The notes below the pieces were generated by a model that was given only the letters and a program-made list of their open reading frames with translations, was not told the origin of the DNA and made no database searches. DNA of 64,000 bases from Centroberyx gerrardi (Eukaryota; Chordata; Actinopteri; Beryciformes; Berycidae): positions 18,801,572 to 18,865,571 of the forward strand of contig NC_136008.1 in NCBI RefSeq assembly GCF_048128805.1, given 5' to 3'. A program made the translations under genes and the position numbers. Of this stretch, positions 1 to 11,830 are shown piece by piece (position 1 is the stretch's first letter; the number at the start of each line of letters is the position of its first letter).

Positions 1-335
1 CAAATGGCTTGGCATAACTTACTTTGACCACTGGTTTCTTTAACTATGGGTCACAGGTCATTCTCTGGTTGGTTCCCATATGGTAAATTAGCAACATGGA
101 TGAGAGACTACATCTTTCATTATGATGCAGGCCTGAGCCCATTTATTTATTACTGTTAGTATGGCTGGGATGGATATTACACAGGCTCGTATTTGAAGAA
201 ATACAGAAAGAAAATCCAATCAAGGGCATAGGCAAAGGAATATCTAACAACTTGTGAATGAGTCTGTTTTGTGAGTGTGTGGTGGCATGTCTGTAAGCAA
301 TGTATGTGTGTTAGTGTGTGTCTGTGTACACTCAC

Positions 336-2173
336 CCAGACTGTGTGTACTCCTGCATTACAGAGGCCACTCTCTGGACCAGCTGACCTGTGGGGATTGG
401 CTCCTGGTAAACCAGGAAGTACTGCTGGGCCAACTTCCTGGCTCGACGCACTAAAACCCTGCAAGGAGGACACAACTCATTAAACCTTCTGTGAGTGTGT
501 GTGTGTACACAAGACATAGAGCTAGCTTTGGGGTTTTCTCACCAATGACCAACACTTTAGGCAGTCTTTGGTCCAGAATAACCACCAACACCTGACAATA
601 AACACCGGCATAACTTACTTATCATAGACTCATTCTGTAAAAAGCCACCTTGATTCTGTTCCCTCTAACCCTCTCTCCTGACATACTCACATACAACTAC
701 ACTCAAACACACACTTGTAGAAAGTCTTATGCCAGTGGCACTCACTCTCCTTTCAAACACACGTGGACACACTCCCTACCTGTAGTCAGGTCCCATGCCG
801 CTGTAGACCATGCCTATGTGTTTGGTGATGGGTTCCACCTTGTGAACGCTCTGCTCATCATACAGGATGGACTTCTGTTTCTTCTCTGTCGCCAGGACAA
901 CTCCATTGGAAGCTGAAAGTGAAAGAGAATATATACCATAGTCAAGTGTATAATAATAATATATATAAATATATTATAATAACTTTTAATAGTTTCTCTA
1001 ATCAGTTTCAACTATGCTTTGACACGCCCAGGCGGATCAATAGCTAGAAGCAAGACAAAACAAACTCCACAGGTTCTGCAAATTAAAAACTGATTTAATT
1101 CAACACACAAAAAATAGTATTTCCTGATGTTTAGGTGTACCATAAAGATGTACAACAAAACATATATATATATTTTTATCCTTAACAATAACAAGCCATT
1201 GTAATAAATTATTTTTTAACTTCTTTTATTAATAGTGCCTTAAACTTCCCTCTTGTACAGCCAAAGTTCTTAAATTGTGTCAGTTTGGGACCCAAATAGG
1301 TAGATGTAAATTAAACGTTTGTCCCAGGCTCATGGAAAACATATTACTATTCACATGAGAACCCACCAGAAGTAGGTTCATGACCCATTTTGGGCCCCAA
1401 ACCCATAGTTTAAGAGAGACAGATTTCCAGGAATCCTTACCTTTGATCCCAACTGAGGGGGCTCCAGCTGCTACGGCTGCCAGGGCATATTCAATCTGGA
1501 CCAGTTTACCCGAAGGGCTGTGGGGAGAAATACAAGATGTTTCATAACTTTGCTGTGAAGCACTTTGTATAATATAAGTGTTCAAATAAACTACAAACTC
1601 TATAAGGATTAGGGAGGAGGGGCAAGAGTAGAGCATCAACTATAATGTTTTCGTAAAACAAGTACTGACACAGAGACAGCACTGTGCAAGCCAAACTGGC
1701 TAACACACATACAAAACTGAAAGCAAAAGCTGAATGGCTTCATTCTCATTTGAGCTAGCTAGGCTAACCTAGCCCGCTAGCGTGTGAAACAGGTTTGTTT
1801 CCGTCTGTTCCAGGGTGGAATCAAAAATCCCACAATTAAACCGTATTTATCACAGATAAAACAAAACGACTCGTTGCAATACCATTTTAACAGAGCACCG
1901 ATTTAACATTTTGACAGCAAACATGACAAACTTAGCAGACATGCTAACGGTACGCTTCATCCGTGCCCGGCAATGACAGTGCATCAACTACAACTGCACC
2001 CAAAACCTTCATTACAGGCCAAAAAGAAAAAAAGGACATACAATTTATGAAACAGTCATCCAAGAGCTACCATTACAGGACATGCGTTTGTGCCTATTTA
2101 TGATAATTCCTGACTATTCTGAAAAACTTTACCTAAATGTGGTGAGGGAGAAGCTGTATCCTCGTTCCGCCAT
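336..2173 (-). CDS. psma2: Proteasome 20S subunit alpha 2, N-terminal four coding exons (gene continues past window start)
   Basis: This is an alpha-ring subunit of the 20S proteasome core, which gates and frames the proteolytic chamber in cytosol and nucleus. Coding exons, in transcript order: 2133-2173 (starts [13 protein letters not shown]), 1441-1517 ([19 protein letters not shown]), 780-912 ([18 protein letters not shown] onward to GPDYR) and 336-458 ([20 protein letters not shown] onward to EYTQSG). Phases join cleanly (41+77+133+123 nt = 124 codons plus 2 nt) and every junction is AG/GT. The N-terminal alpha-subunit signature, [20 protein letters not shown], is intact. The vertebrate protein is about 234 aa, so roughly 110 C-terminal residues lie left of base 1. 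The start ATG (2173-2171) follows a CpG-containing leader and matches the family N-terminus. The gene is divergent from mrpl32, as in other vertebrates. No defect is visible in the part present. Confidence 0.97.
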
Positions 2174-2620
2174 CTTTGCTTTGTCAGGGGGAATCTACGT
2201 CACGCAGTAACGATAGATGTAATTGGTGGAGCTCAAGTTGGGGTCAAACAGTCTGTCAGTGGTTTATGCTTCAAATCCAATAAATATAAAATGTTACTTT
2301 TGTTCAGTTGTACTATGTACGCATCTAAAATACCAGCAAATGAAATAAAAAATGTTTTTTGTCTGTTATGAAATGATTGGTACCGGGAAACCGCAATGCC
2401 CGGAACTGGAGCGCATGCGTCGCGGTCTTTCTTGTTCAGAGCGGTTAATTTAAACATTTCTCGTCTTTATCTTGTTTTCATCATCATTATTTGTTTGATT
2501 TTTACATTTTAGTATAAGGGTGAAGGTTCTCTTGGTAGGCCTAATTAGCCCAAGGTTTAGCCTATGGCTTCGGCCTCAGGTGGAGACAGGGGATCAGGTG
2601 AAGGAGGCAGTGAGAGAAAG

Positions 2621-2676
2621 TAAGATAAGATAAGATAAGATATCACTTTATTAATCACTTTGGGGAAATTCGGGAT
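2621..2676 (-). repeat. LINE 3' tail with (GATAA)n end
   Basis: Read on the minus strand, the segment runs GAATTTCCCC, a short spacer, ATTAATAAAGTG, then a TATCT/TTATC microsatellite. This is the standard 3' end of CR1/Rex1/L2-like fish LINEs: a conserved terminal motif followed by a short tandem repeat. No coding part is attached, so it is a 5'-truncated copy. Confidence 0.6.
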
Positions 2677-3414
2677 GAGTGATGAGGCCAAGCAAAGGTG
2701 AGAGGAGACAGATAGCTATGTCTGCAGAAGGGAATACGGTCAGGAAAATTGCGTCTTGATGATCTCAAAATCCTAGGCTATATACATTGAAAGAAAGAGT
2801 GGAATTGGGGAGTTACATCTCTCCTATGAAAGTGATGAATGAAATTGATTCATTGATTATATATATACTATATACTATCATCTAAGGTGAAAGAAGCATT
2901 ATTAGCCTAGTACTCAATATTAGATTAATATAGTCAAGGTGTAAGATCAGGCCCTGATTTAGTAACTGATATTTTATTTTGCTTATTAAAAACAGAAGGA
3001 AAAAAAATCAGTTGTGTGGTAGGAATCTTGTGGGTACCAAATGTGCCATATGGCAGTATTATATAACAAGATCGTTTAAAAGAATGGAAAAAAAGGACTG
3101 GATCCAAGATCAGGAGTCTGTCCTGAGAAGTGTTTATATGATAGGAGAGACTCTGACAAGGTTGAAGTCAGGTCACTGTGCATTGAACAGTGGTCTAAAG
3201 GTAGTTAAGCATCCTGGTGGTCTGTGATTGTGGTCATGAAATACTACATTGAACAGATAGAACTGAACAGTCCGTATTAGACAGTCACAATGTTTCTCAT
3301 CCACTGCATGTAACAATATGTGACATATTATGTAACAATTTGCACAGATACTGTACAACATACTGCTTTGCACATATAGGCTACAATTGCACATGTTGTA
3401 CATACATAGTTTAT

Positions 3415-3878
3415 TCTTGCATTGGTATTTATTCTTTATTTTTTATTCTCCTAATTATGTACCTAATTTGTGCTTTGTTTTGGCTATATTTGGGGTCTTA
3501 AGTGTTACGTGGAGGTGTGGTGAGGACCCAAATGCAGGACAGCGAGGCAGGTGGTGATTAAACCCCAAGACTGGGTGTTTAATGTAACAGGTTGCATGTG
3601 ACACAGGAAACCAAAGAGCTTGTCACACATAAACTGACACATGTAACAGAAAGCAATGATCCGACCAAGACTGACTGGGGAACAAGACTAATATACACAT
3701 GGGGGGTGATTACAAATGAGACAGCTGGGGCAGACAGGAAACATAATACACAAAGAAATACAAAACCTAGACAATGAACAAAGGCAGAAAGTCACAACCG
3801 TGACATTAAGTGTCTTGCTGCTGTAACAATTTGAATTTCCCTCTGGGATTAATAAAGTTCTTATCTATCTATCTATCT
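3415..3878 (+). mobile_element. 5'-truncated LINE tail (Rex1/CR1-like), split by a DNA element
   Basis: The left part (3415-3497) is T-rich LINE 3'-UTR-like sequence. The right part (from 3806) carries the motif TTTCCCTCTGGGATTAATAAAG followed by (ATCT)n to 3878, a hallmark of teleost Rex1/CR1-like LINE ends. The two parts are separated by about 300 bp of unrelated DNA flanked by a short direct repeat, so the LINE tail was present first. Confidence 0.6.
3506..3805. mobile_element. Non-autonomous DNA transposon nested in a LINE tail
   Basis: The segment of about 300 bp is flanked by TTAAGTGT at 3498-3505 and 3806-3813, an 8-bp direct repeat as hAT elements make. The ends are partly inverted: TGTTACG on the left (from 3503) and the complement of the right end, TGTCACGG. 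If TGT belongs to the element, the duplication shrinks to TTAAG. It encodes no transposase. Superfamily assignment is tentative. Confidence 0.5.
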
Positions 3879-4210
3879 AAAGGATTTGTTCAAGGAGTTA
3901 TGGCATTAGGTTGTTTCTTCTTTTTCTTTCAAAACTTTAAGACGACTTGATATGCACCAATGGTGAGTAGGAAAATTATATTGTTTTCCATTCCATGGGC
4001 TTATACAGTATCATTGGATATAAATGTTGTAGCCTATTTTCTTCCTTTTTTCTACCGGTGGATGGCAGCATTAGGCTTCGGCTCGTTTAGTCTACTGTCA
4101 ATTAAAGAGAAAAGGAAGAAGTGCACCGTCGCAGTTCAATGACGTACGACGCCTCAGTGACCGTGAGCTGTCTGGCATGCAGGAGGGGAGTCGGCATGCA
4201 AACACCAAAC

Positions 4211-5725
4211 ATGATGAATTTAGCCGCTTTAGTGCAGAGCCTCCGGCGGTCATTGCTACAGATCGAAAGCAGGCTTCAGCAGGCAGCGGGATTTGACAGA
4301 CATTTGGGTAAGTTTATATGACTGTACATGTTTATGTTAGCCACCGCTGGTCATGATGCTAACAAGCTAAGCGTCTTGCCTGATAATACTAACATGGTCC
4401 TGATGGAGTCAGATGCAGTCTCTCTCTCGCCTCTTTTTGGTAATAATATTCTGTGATATTTTAGTAGATTTAAGGATATTTTAGGTTATATATCTCTTTT
4501 AAACATTTTCCTTCATGTGAGCTTTGTTGTTGACCTACAGTACTGTTGACTACCTGCTGTCCTGTGCTCTGTCTTTGCCCCCTCACCCCTCCGCCATACA
4601 CACTCCAACATATTGCACTGTATTGGAAGTAACAGTACGTCTCTGTGCTCCCCTCTGTCCAGGTCCAGCGCTGGCAGTGAACGGGCCCGGCCTCCTGCCT
4701 CAGCTCCAGCCCCCGCTCGATGAGGACTGTCCCATGGGGGAACAGGAACAGGAGCAGCAGAGCCCGGAGCAGCCGCCTGGCGTCCTGGACGGCATCCTGT
4801 GGATGGCAGTACCCAAGAAAAGACGCACGATAGAGGTCAACCGCACCAGGAGGAGAGCCGACAGCAAACTCCTCAAAGTCAAGGTACAGGGAATAGGCTT
4901 GGGCATCAAATATTTTGGCTTGGAATCCCTTGATCAGTTGTGGGAGGAAACATAAAGAATGCACATATTAAGTATTTCAAAAGCAAAAATAATTTATACA
5001 TCAATATGTAAATATGCTTCTTTCACCTGCCAAACCTCTGAGAACCACAGATTAGATTACAGAAGATGTAACATTTCAAATTCAGTGTAGTGGATGATGA
5101 TATTCTTTGTTGAATGCTTTCAGTGTAACACAAGCTGTTTTTTTCTTTCTTTCTTCCTCTCCGCTATGCTATATATGGCCTAATTTTTGTCCAGTGTCTT
5201 GGTTGGATCTAGCATGCTGCTAACAGTAGATTATATTTATTTAACAATTGCATTTAATTGGCGCTTGTTTGAAAGAGACCAAGCAGTTCTACTCAGACAG
5301 TGTTCTTATTCATAGAACTAACTTTATTTCTGATTCTCTCTCTCACACACATTCTTTGTTCATCCCCCTCTCTGTGTTTCCCTCTTTTCTCTCTATCCCT
5401 GTGACCCTGCCACCACCACCACCACCACCACCACCACCACACACACACACACTCTGTTTTGTTCTCCCCCTCCCAGACCAACATTGAGCCATGTCTAGAG
5501 TGTGGCCACTTGAAGCAGAAGCACGTCCTGTGTGGTTTCTGTTATCAGAAGGTGTGTCGGGAGACCGCTCTGATTCGTGGGCAGATTAACTCCATGGAGG
5601 GCGGCCCGCTGAAGGCTCCCGCCGTGGAGACCATCGTCCTGTATGAGGGTGAGACGCCGAGCGAACAGGACAAAGACAGGAGGGTAGTGGAGAGGTCCAG
5701 GAAGCGGCCTGCCTGGTTCAGCTAA
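4211..5725 (+). CDS. mrpl32: Mitochondrial large ribosomal subunit protein bL32m
   Basis: This is a structural protein of the mitochondrial 54S/39S ribosomal subunit. Its N-terminus is an import and maturation segment; the family is known to be processed by the m-AAA protease. Exons: 4211-4307, 4663-4883 and 5477-5725, total 567 nt = 188 aa plus stop, the same length as the human protein as I recall it. Residues 1-45 are a basic leader ([15 protein letters not shown]). The core motif [20 protein letters not shown] follows, with [17 protein letters not shown] near residues 112-128. The four cysteines C112, C115, C125 and C128 form the expected zinc ribbon. The C-terminus, KRPAWFS, matches the family. 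The start is the first of two adjacent ATGs (4211, 4214). An upstream in-frame ATG at 4196 exists but would add residues unlike the family. All junctions are GT-AG and phases agree. Confidence 0.97.
5410..5441 (+). repeat. (CCA)n microsatellite running into (CA)n in the last mrpl32 intron
   Basis: A triplet CCA/ACC run is followed by CA repeats just upstream of the exon 3 acceptor (AG at 5475-5476). The repeat forms part of the long pyrimidine-rich tract before that acceptor. Confidence 0.85.
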
Positions 5726-8700
5726 TTATTACAGCTACACATGGTACATACTTTCAATTTGATCCAGATCTGGTCAGATTTAGATTTAGAAATGGTTTCA
5801 AATATTTGGGCTACACTAGGAGCGCTTGTTTTGTCTTGCCAGATACTCGCACTGTGTTGTTTAGATATCACTTGCAAGATAAGGAAGTTTGAAAAAGTTT
5901 GAAATATTAAACATCATATTCTGCCCAGTCTGTTGTTCAGTAAATTTAAGAGGAGAATGTATCAGTTTTGTCTTCACGTACAAACTGTATGGAGGGATCT
6001 GCTTGGTGATGTTAGATCAGCACTGATGCTTACAGCCTTGATAAATATTGGTACATTAGATATGAATACAACTATGGATGGCAATACTTTGTCGCAGGTC
6101 AGGAAGGCTTGGCTTATCTCTGTAAATCTCCACTAGACACAAATCACATACTATACTATCATGCTCTGTATGAGGAAAAAATATGTAAAGATTTAGGGCT
6201 CATACCATGGCAAAATGACAAAAGTTATTGGCATTGTTCTTTGATGGTTTATTTTATAATGTCAGTATGACTTTGATTGTTGTTTGAGTTGCTCTTTGAA
6301 GCCAAGTCTGTCAGATTTTTTTGTCTGTAGTATATTCGTCACTGTTTGACAATAAATCCATTATTTGGAAAGTGTAAGTCCATCTTTGCCCAGCTTTTAT
6401 ATAATAAATGAATCTACAGTGTAAGTATCAATGATTACATTAGTTAACTAATTATTAGTTTAATACCATCGGCTCTCTTTGTGATTGGCACGGCAAAGCA
6501 TCCAGTTCTCTGTGTGCTGGGGACCTGGTGCTTCTACTTAATGTTACCTTAAAAAAATTGAGTAAAATGGATGTTTTTATGATGTATGTCTCTCCTCAAA
6601 TCATATTGGCATCTCAGTCAACAATGATCACTATTACAGTGCAAATCACCACCTGCAGGAGGAATATGAATTTTCAGCCTCTTCCTCTTCCTCTGAAACC
6701 GCTGTTAAGTAAAAGTACAACCTTTATCATCCTCTGTGTCACTATTGTCAATGATTTGTGTGGCTCAACCTTATAATACAAGGAGCTCATGACAGGCTGG
6801 ATTTAGACAGGCACCATCTGTTTTTTTTTTTAAGTATTAGCGGCACTAATCTGGTCTTCTCATGGCTGGCTAAAGAGGAAGAAACCACATGGATTCATCC
6901 TTCAGACCACCAGAAAAAGATCAGATCTGTGCCATGAAGAGGTAAACATCTGATTGATCAGTTGAGAAATAATTAGTAAAGATTGATATCAATATCACAA
7001 CAATATAATATTGAATGCTGAATATTAACATTAACGTTCTTCATTTAGACTGTAAATTGGTTTAATTAATGTCGAGCTGACTCATGATGGAAAAGTAATT
7101 ATCACTTCTAAACTGGAAGGGATACCTATTTGTGTTTGCGCATGTACATTCAGGTTGCTGCGGTAACGTCTATAAATCGGTATTTAGTTTCCAGACAAAT
7201 ATTTATCATTGCAGTTTCAGAGCCAAAATGAACTCATGGAATATCGGCCTCTGAGTGTGTTGGAGTGGCACAGACTGTTCCTGTTGGGATCAGACCAGCA
7301 TACCTTCCACTGCCTGACACCATCATACACCCTCTTACTCAGTTTCACCCTCACAGTTGGATGAAAGTGGGTGTTTCCCCTTGCCAGTGTCGTCACGACA
7401 GCCTGCCATCGAGGTTTAAAGTGATATTTGGTCATGCTGTAACAGAGTTTTTATTACTCATGTTCTCAAAGCAGTTCCTCAGCAGTCAACTGTATTGTGT
7501 ACAAAATAGTACAGACTAAATCTTGCTTAGCGTCCCCAATCTCTCTCCAAACTTTCATCTTTCATCTCATCAAGCATTGTGGACATCAGTGCTCATCACT
7601 TGCACTGCTGCAGTGCCCCATAACAGCAGTATGTGTGTGTGTGTGATAAATGCTTTGGCCGCAACACTGTAGCTGCAGCTTGTTGAGATGCGACTGTAGG
7701 AATCTCCCTTACCTGCCGTAACAGATACTCTTTATTCTTAAAATCCCATCCCTTTTTTTTGTGTTTTTGCTTTTATTTACCTTTCAGGATGACTGAGCGA
7801 GCATACTCTGTTTCAGTAAAACCGTACAGAACAATATTCCCAAGTTTATAAAAATTCACCTGTGGGAGCTGCCCAGTGCAACAGTGACCATCGCTCTACC
7901 TCATACCTGCAGATCAACAGAGAGGGTAACCATTCACAGGAGAAACGTACTCCTTTAAGACTGCAGTACTGATCTATACGCCTGCTGAACTTAGACTATG
8001 GACTTAAAGCCACAGTGTCCCCTGGAAGTAGTAGCAACTACATCAGGAGGTTGAAAAAAATCGTCACCACCTTGTTCTGCCCACTATTTGCTAAATTCAA
8101 AGATTTGTTAAAAATGAATTGTTGAATTTTGGATGGGTGATTTGCAGAATATATTGGTGGTGGTGACTGAGAACTTGTCTAAAAATCCTGAAGTCAGTCA
8201 GTTGTCCTCATCTCAGTTATATTTCTCATCTCCTCCTCCACCGTTTGACTCACCCACTCAAACTCTGGCTCCAAAAATACATTGTCATCCAGAAATCCCA
8301 CTTCCTGAGCTTCAAACAGGCCAGTTAACAGTCAACAGTCACTTTGTCCATTATTTTCTAGTCTAAGCATTCTTTTAACTGAAATCTGTAATCATTGTTT
8401 CAGTCTTAAACATGACTTTGGCCAAGGAACTGACATTTCTTTTGACTGACGAGTTTAGCTCTTGCTGTGGTTCAGTGATCTGGTTGCTCTCAGCTGTTTC
8501 CTTCCTGCGACATGCCGTCTATGTGAGAGACATCTGAGGAGCGGGAGCTTGTCACCTCTGACCTGCTGGGCTGAACCCTGGATCTCAATCAAATAGTCTG
8601 GGGATTAGTCATTCTACATCTCATCTGCCAACACACACACGCATGTACACACACAAACACAAACATATACCTGTGATGACACATCTGGAGGCTTTCCATT

Positions 8701-9170
8701 TTAAACAATCTTCATTTCACATTTAACCTGATTCTTCCCTTTCATCTACATCTCCTTCTCACAACAGAAGTGGAGTTAACAGGTGAAATCAACACACACA
8801 CACACACACACACACAACTGAAAATCAACCTTCAGGATGCCTGAAGTGGGGTCATTCACTGCATTCACCATGATATGAATCAGAAGAGTAAAAATAGTAA
8901 CTAGGCCTGATATTTAAGAGGTTGCACAACACAAATCTCAGGCTCCTCGGTACACACACTCACACACATTAGAACCCAAGACCCGGCACATCTTTCTCTC
9001 TCAAGTTTTATTGATGACTCAGTGATGTAGGACAGACAGACACAAAGGGAACTTACATAGACGAGTCGCATGGGCATAGCAATCACATAGATTCACATAC
9101 ACACCTTCGACTTGATCCTTTTCTCTTCACACTCACACACTCACACACACACACACACACACACCTCACC
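5726..9170. other. mrpl32 3' UTR and intergenic sequence
   Basis: After the mrpl32 3' UTR (to about 6370) I see AT-rich sequence without a convincing gene. It contains short CA repeats (near 8631-8660, 8792-8816 and 9127-9163). A short open stretch at 7214-7354 follows a good acceptor-like site but has no recognisable homology. Unrecognised 5' exons of the gene at 9171 could lie here. Confidence 0.4.
6350..6355 (+). terminator. Likely poly(A) signal of mrpl32
   Basis: An AATAAA hexamer lies about 625 bp after the mrpl32 stop and is the first canonical one downstream. The sequence between is AT-rich, without a conserved open frame, and fits a 3' UTR. Confidence 0.45.
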
Positions 9171-10518
9171 ATGCATTGTGTGAGCAGAGGAGGCTGCTAC
9201 CTGGTGAACTCCCACTGTGATCTTCAGGAGGAAGACCAGTGGAGGAGAGAGAGCTACCAAGCCAGCTGGCTGAGCCTGGTCATGGAGACAAGACCACAGT
9301 ACAAGTAGGTGGAAGCTCTATTCTATTCTGTTCTATTCTATTTTACCTGATAATAGAGACAACATTTCAGTACAGCAGGTGGAGGCTGTATCCTAGAATC
9401 TATACTCTATCCTTCACTGTTACAAGACAGATAGATGGAGGTTCCACTTTGCTGAAATTCTGCTTTATTCTATGTATTCTAACGGTTTAAATTAGTTGCT
9501 GCAGTGCATGTACTGTTTTACATTCTCTCTATTATTTTAATAAGTGTGTTCCTTAGGTATTGTTCTTAGTTTCAGTTGCAGATAGGTATTGTGGGGAGAG
9601 ATGGTTGAGAAAGCCGGAACAGCATCGCATAAACAGCGGTTAGAGCCCATGTACTCATTATGCGCAATTGCACATAAGCACACGACACATACTGTATTAT
9701 ATTACACAATACATACTGTACATACTGTAATATACTAATATTCTAATGTACATACTGTACATACTATACACACATTATCAGAATGAGCTAGAAGGATTCC
9801 TCAGTGCCTGCAGGCCATGGCTCTGTTCTATACTTAATCTATAAAATGAAAATAAGACAACAGCACAGCGACAGAGACTGTGGATAGAGGCTTTTTTTTA
9901 ACCCTCCATGAACACTTTGAAGTTTTTAAGACAATAAAACAGACAGGAGAGAAGGTAGAGAAAGAGGGACAGCATGCCATATAGTGGGATTGGAGTCTAT
10001 GCTCTTCACATTAGACTGAAAACAGCCCCAACAGCTTGATACAGCTGTTCAAGTCTAAACTATCTCTGTACTCTTAACTGTTGTGGGTGTTGTCTGGTGA
10101 GTCATTATTACTGAAACTCGACCAAAATCATTTAACTAAAGTATGTAATGTAACATATCCCAGGCTGACGCTGGCAGAGAAAGACGTCGCTCGTAGAGAG
10201 AGCTATGAGCAGCAACAGGTGGTCCACTTCCTGGTTGAGAGGAGTCCCAGACAGATACTGAGGCTGGGCACCCAAGGGAGAGCCGTGACAGAGCACCAGC
10301 TGCCCCTCAGGACCAGGAGCGCCCCCGCCAGGGCAGAGTCTCCCTGGCACCCACATCCAACCGGATCCCCCATTGGGTGCCTGCAGGAGCGGGGGCCGGT
10401 CATACTAGAGAAGGAGGATAGTGGAGAAGTGACCAAGCCAATCAGAGAGAACTTCAGAGCCTCGAGCTTGATGTCCTCTCCAAGGGAAACCTCTCATAGG
10501 GTGCAGATGAGGGAGTGA
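9171..10518 (+). CDS. Probable two-exon gene of unknown function (162 aa)
   Basis: I do not recognise this protein. Exon 1 is 9171-9304 (ATG in context CACCATGC; begins MHCVSRGGCYLVNSHCDLQ) with donor GTAGGT. Exon 2 is 10164-10518, with acceptor CCCAG after a pyrimidine-containing tract, ending in TGA. The lengths (134 + 355 = 489 nt) keep the frame and give 162 aa. Exon 2 composition is protein-like and far less AT-rich than its surroundings: charged/polar LTLAEKDVARRESYEQQQ, then VVHFLVERSPRQIL, then a Pro/Ser/Arg-rich tail, probably disordered. There is no signal peptide, membrane segment or known motif. Exon 1 may really be an internal exon with an acceptor near 9188, so the true start could lie upstream. 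The gene lies between mrpl32 and ccdc127 and converges on ccdc127. It could be a lineage-specific or rapidly evolving gene. Confidence 0.5.
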
Positions 10519-11098
10519 AGCGGGGAGGGGGGTATTTGAAACTGCAATTTACAAAATATAATGATATAGCCTTTATTCTTAATAATTGTCCTTATTAACT
10601 AGATATCAGACCCAAAAAATTTACTTATGAAAAAAAAAAAACCCCAAAAACACCTGAATTGATTGTCGATATGATCTAAGATATGAGGATGATACTGTAT
10701 TTGAAATTTGCAGATGAAAAATAATGCATAATATGATATAAAACAAATTGTGTTAAATAGATATTTTGTTAGGTACCACTCACATATCACTGGAGAGAAT
10801 GTATCAAACTGGAGCACACTGTTCAACTTGCAGCCTTTATTATAGAGCTCAGAGAGTTGAGTGTATTAATAGACTTCAAATCATTAAGTCCTGGGAGACT
10901 GAAATATTATGCTGTAACGAAAATGAAATGTGAGGTGTAAATGTGAAGATGTTACAACTACAAATACTGTGAACTGAATAATGTATACAGTATATAGTAT
11001 CGTATTTATGCATGGTGAACACCTAGATCATTATGTGCTAAAGAATTTTGCTTTTTTTTTTTTTGTATAACTAGAATTATTCTGAGGAAAAAATCAAA

Positions 11099-11104
11099 AA
11101 TAAA
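11099..11104 (+). terminator. Possible poly(A) signal for the 162-aa gene
   Basis: An AATAAA hexamer lies about 580 bp after the TGA at 10518, on the same strand. It is the first canonical signal I find downstream of that gene. Confidence 0.35.
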
Positions 11105-11824
11105 AACATTCTTGATTTCCAGCAGTGTTCTGGCTTATGTTGGGACAGGTAATTTATTACAAATTATTGAACTATTAAATTACCATGTTTGTATTTTCAA
11201 ACAGGTTGAATGATGTTGAATTAATGAATTCTCAAACAATTTGTTGTATGAGTTGTATAGTTACAGTATAAACATGTATTGCAGCTATGTACATATATGT
11301 TGTGTTATGTATAATCTACAATTCTGCAAAACCTGTAATTCACACCCAATTTGGAACTCGTGGGGGATTGAGATAGTTTTGGTTTTGATTCTGTCTATCC
11401 TGGTTTTGGTTTAGTGGCGGCTGCAGAGCTAAAACCATTCTGATAAAGCTTCTTTATTAAGCTAAAAACACTTATCTTAAACATTCAGGACATCCTATGC
11501 ATTTCAGGCAGAATTAGCATTTTTTTCCATTGTCTCTACCAGTGATTGCAGTTTCCTTGCTTTCCTTGTTGGAGAAAATACCACGAATAAATTTAGATCT
11601 TAATGTTGGTATTATGGATGGAGGTTAATGTATCGTCTGTTTCTGTGTATTCCTACTGCATACCATTTAGTCTATGCAGTAACAGTCAATGTATTAAATG
11701 AAATGGGCACTGGGTAAGATAACAACATCATAATAAGTAAGCTGGTATTAAACTACAAAGAGTATTTGCCACATTGCCGGTAATAAACACAGATAGACCA
11801 AAAATTAAGTACCTAAACCAAGGA

Positions 11825-11830
11825 TTTATT
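11825..11830 (-). terminator. Possible poly(A) signal of ccdc127
   Basis: TTTATT on the plus strand (AATAAA on the minus strand) lies 1.4 kb downstream of the ccdc127 stop. The interval 11831-13235 has no open frames of note and would be a long 3' UTR. A nearer, non-canonical signal cannot be excluded. Confidence 0.3.

Larger units (their letters stand above)
2174..4210. promoter_or_regulatory. Spacer between divergent psma2 and mrpl32, with repeats
   Basis: The start codons of psma2 and mrpl32 point away from each other across 2.0 kb, so both promoters must lie here. Each start is close to CpG-containing sequence (about 2150-2430 for psma2, about 4060-4210 for mrpl32). No TATA box is evident, as is usual for housekeeping genes. 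The middle holds mobile-element pieces: a LINE tail at 2621-2676 and an interrupted LINE tail at 3415-3878. A compact shared promoter may therefore have been pushed apart by insertions; that last point is inference. Confidence 0.5.

Noticed and set aside
3592-3777. 61-codon open frame
   Set aside because: It lies inside the non-autonomous DNA element and has no domain.
5293-5484. Trp-rich minus-strand open frame
   Set aside because: It is the complement of the CCA/CA repeat in the mrpl32 intron.
7217-7519. Open frames on both strands near 7.2-7.5 kb
   Set aside because: The plus-strand frame begins with GTG after a nearby stop and the minus-strand frame lacks support; neither shows a domain.
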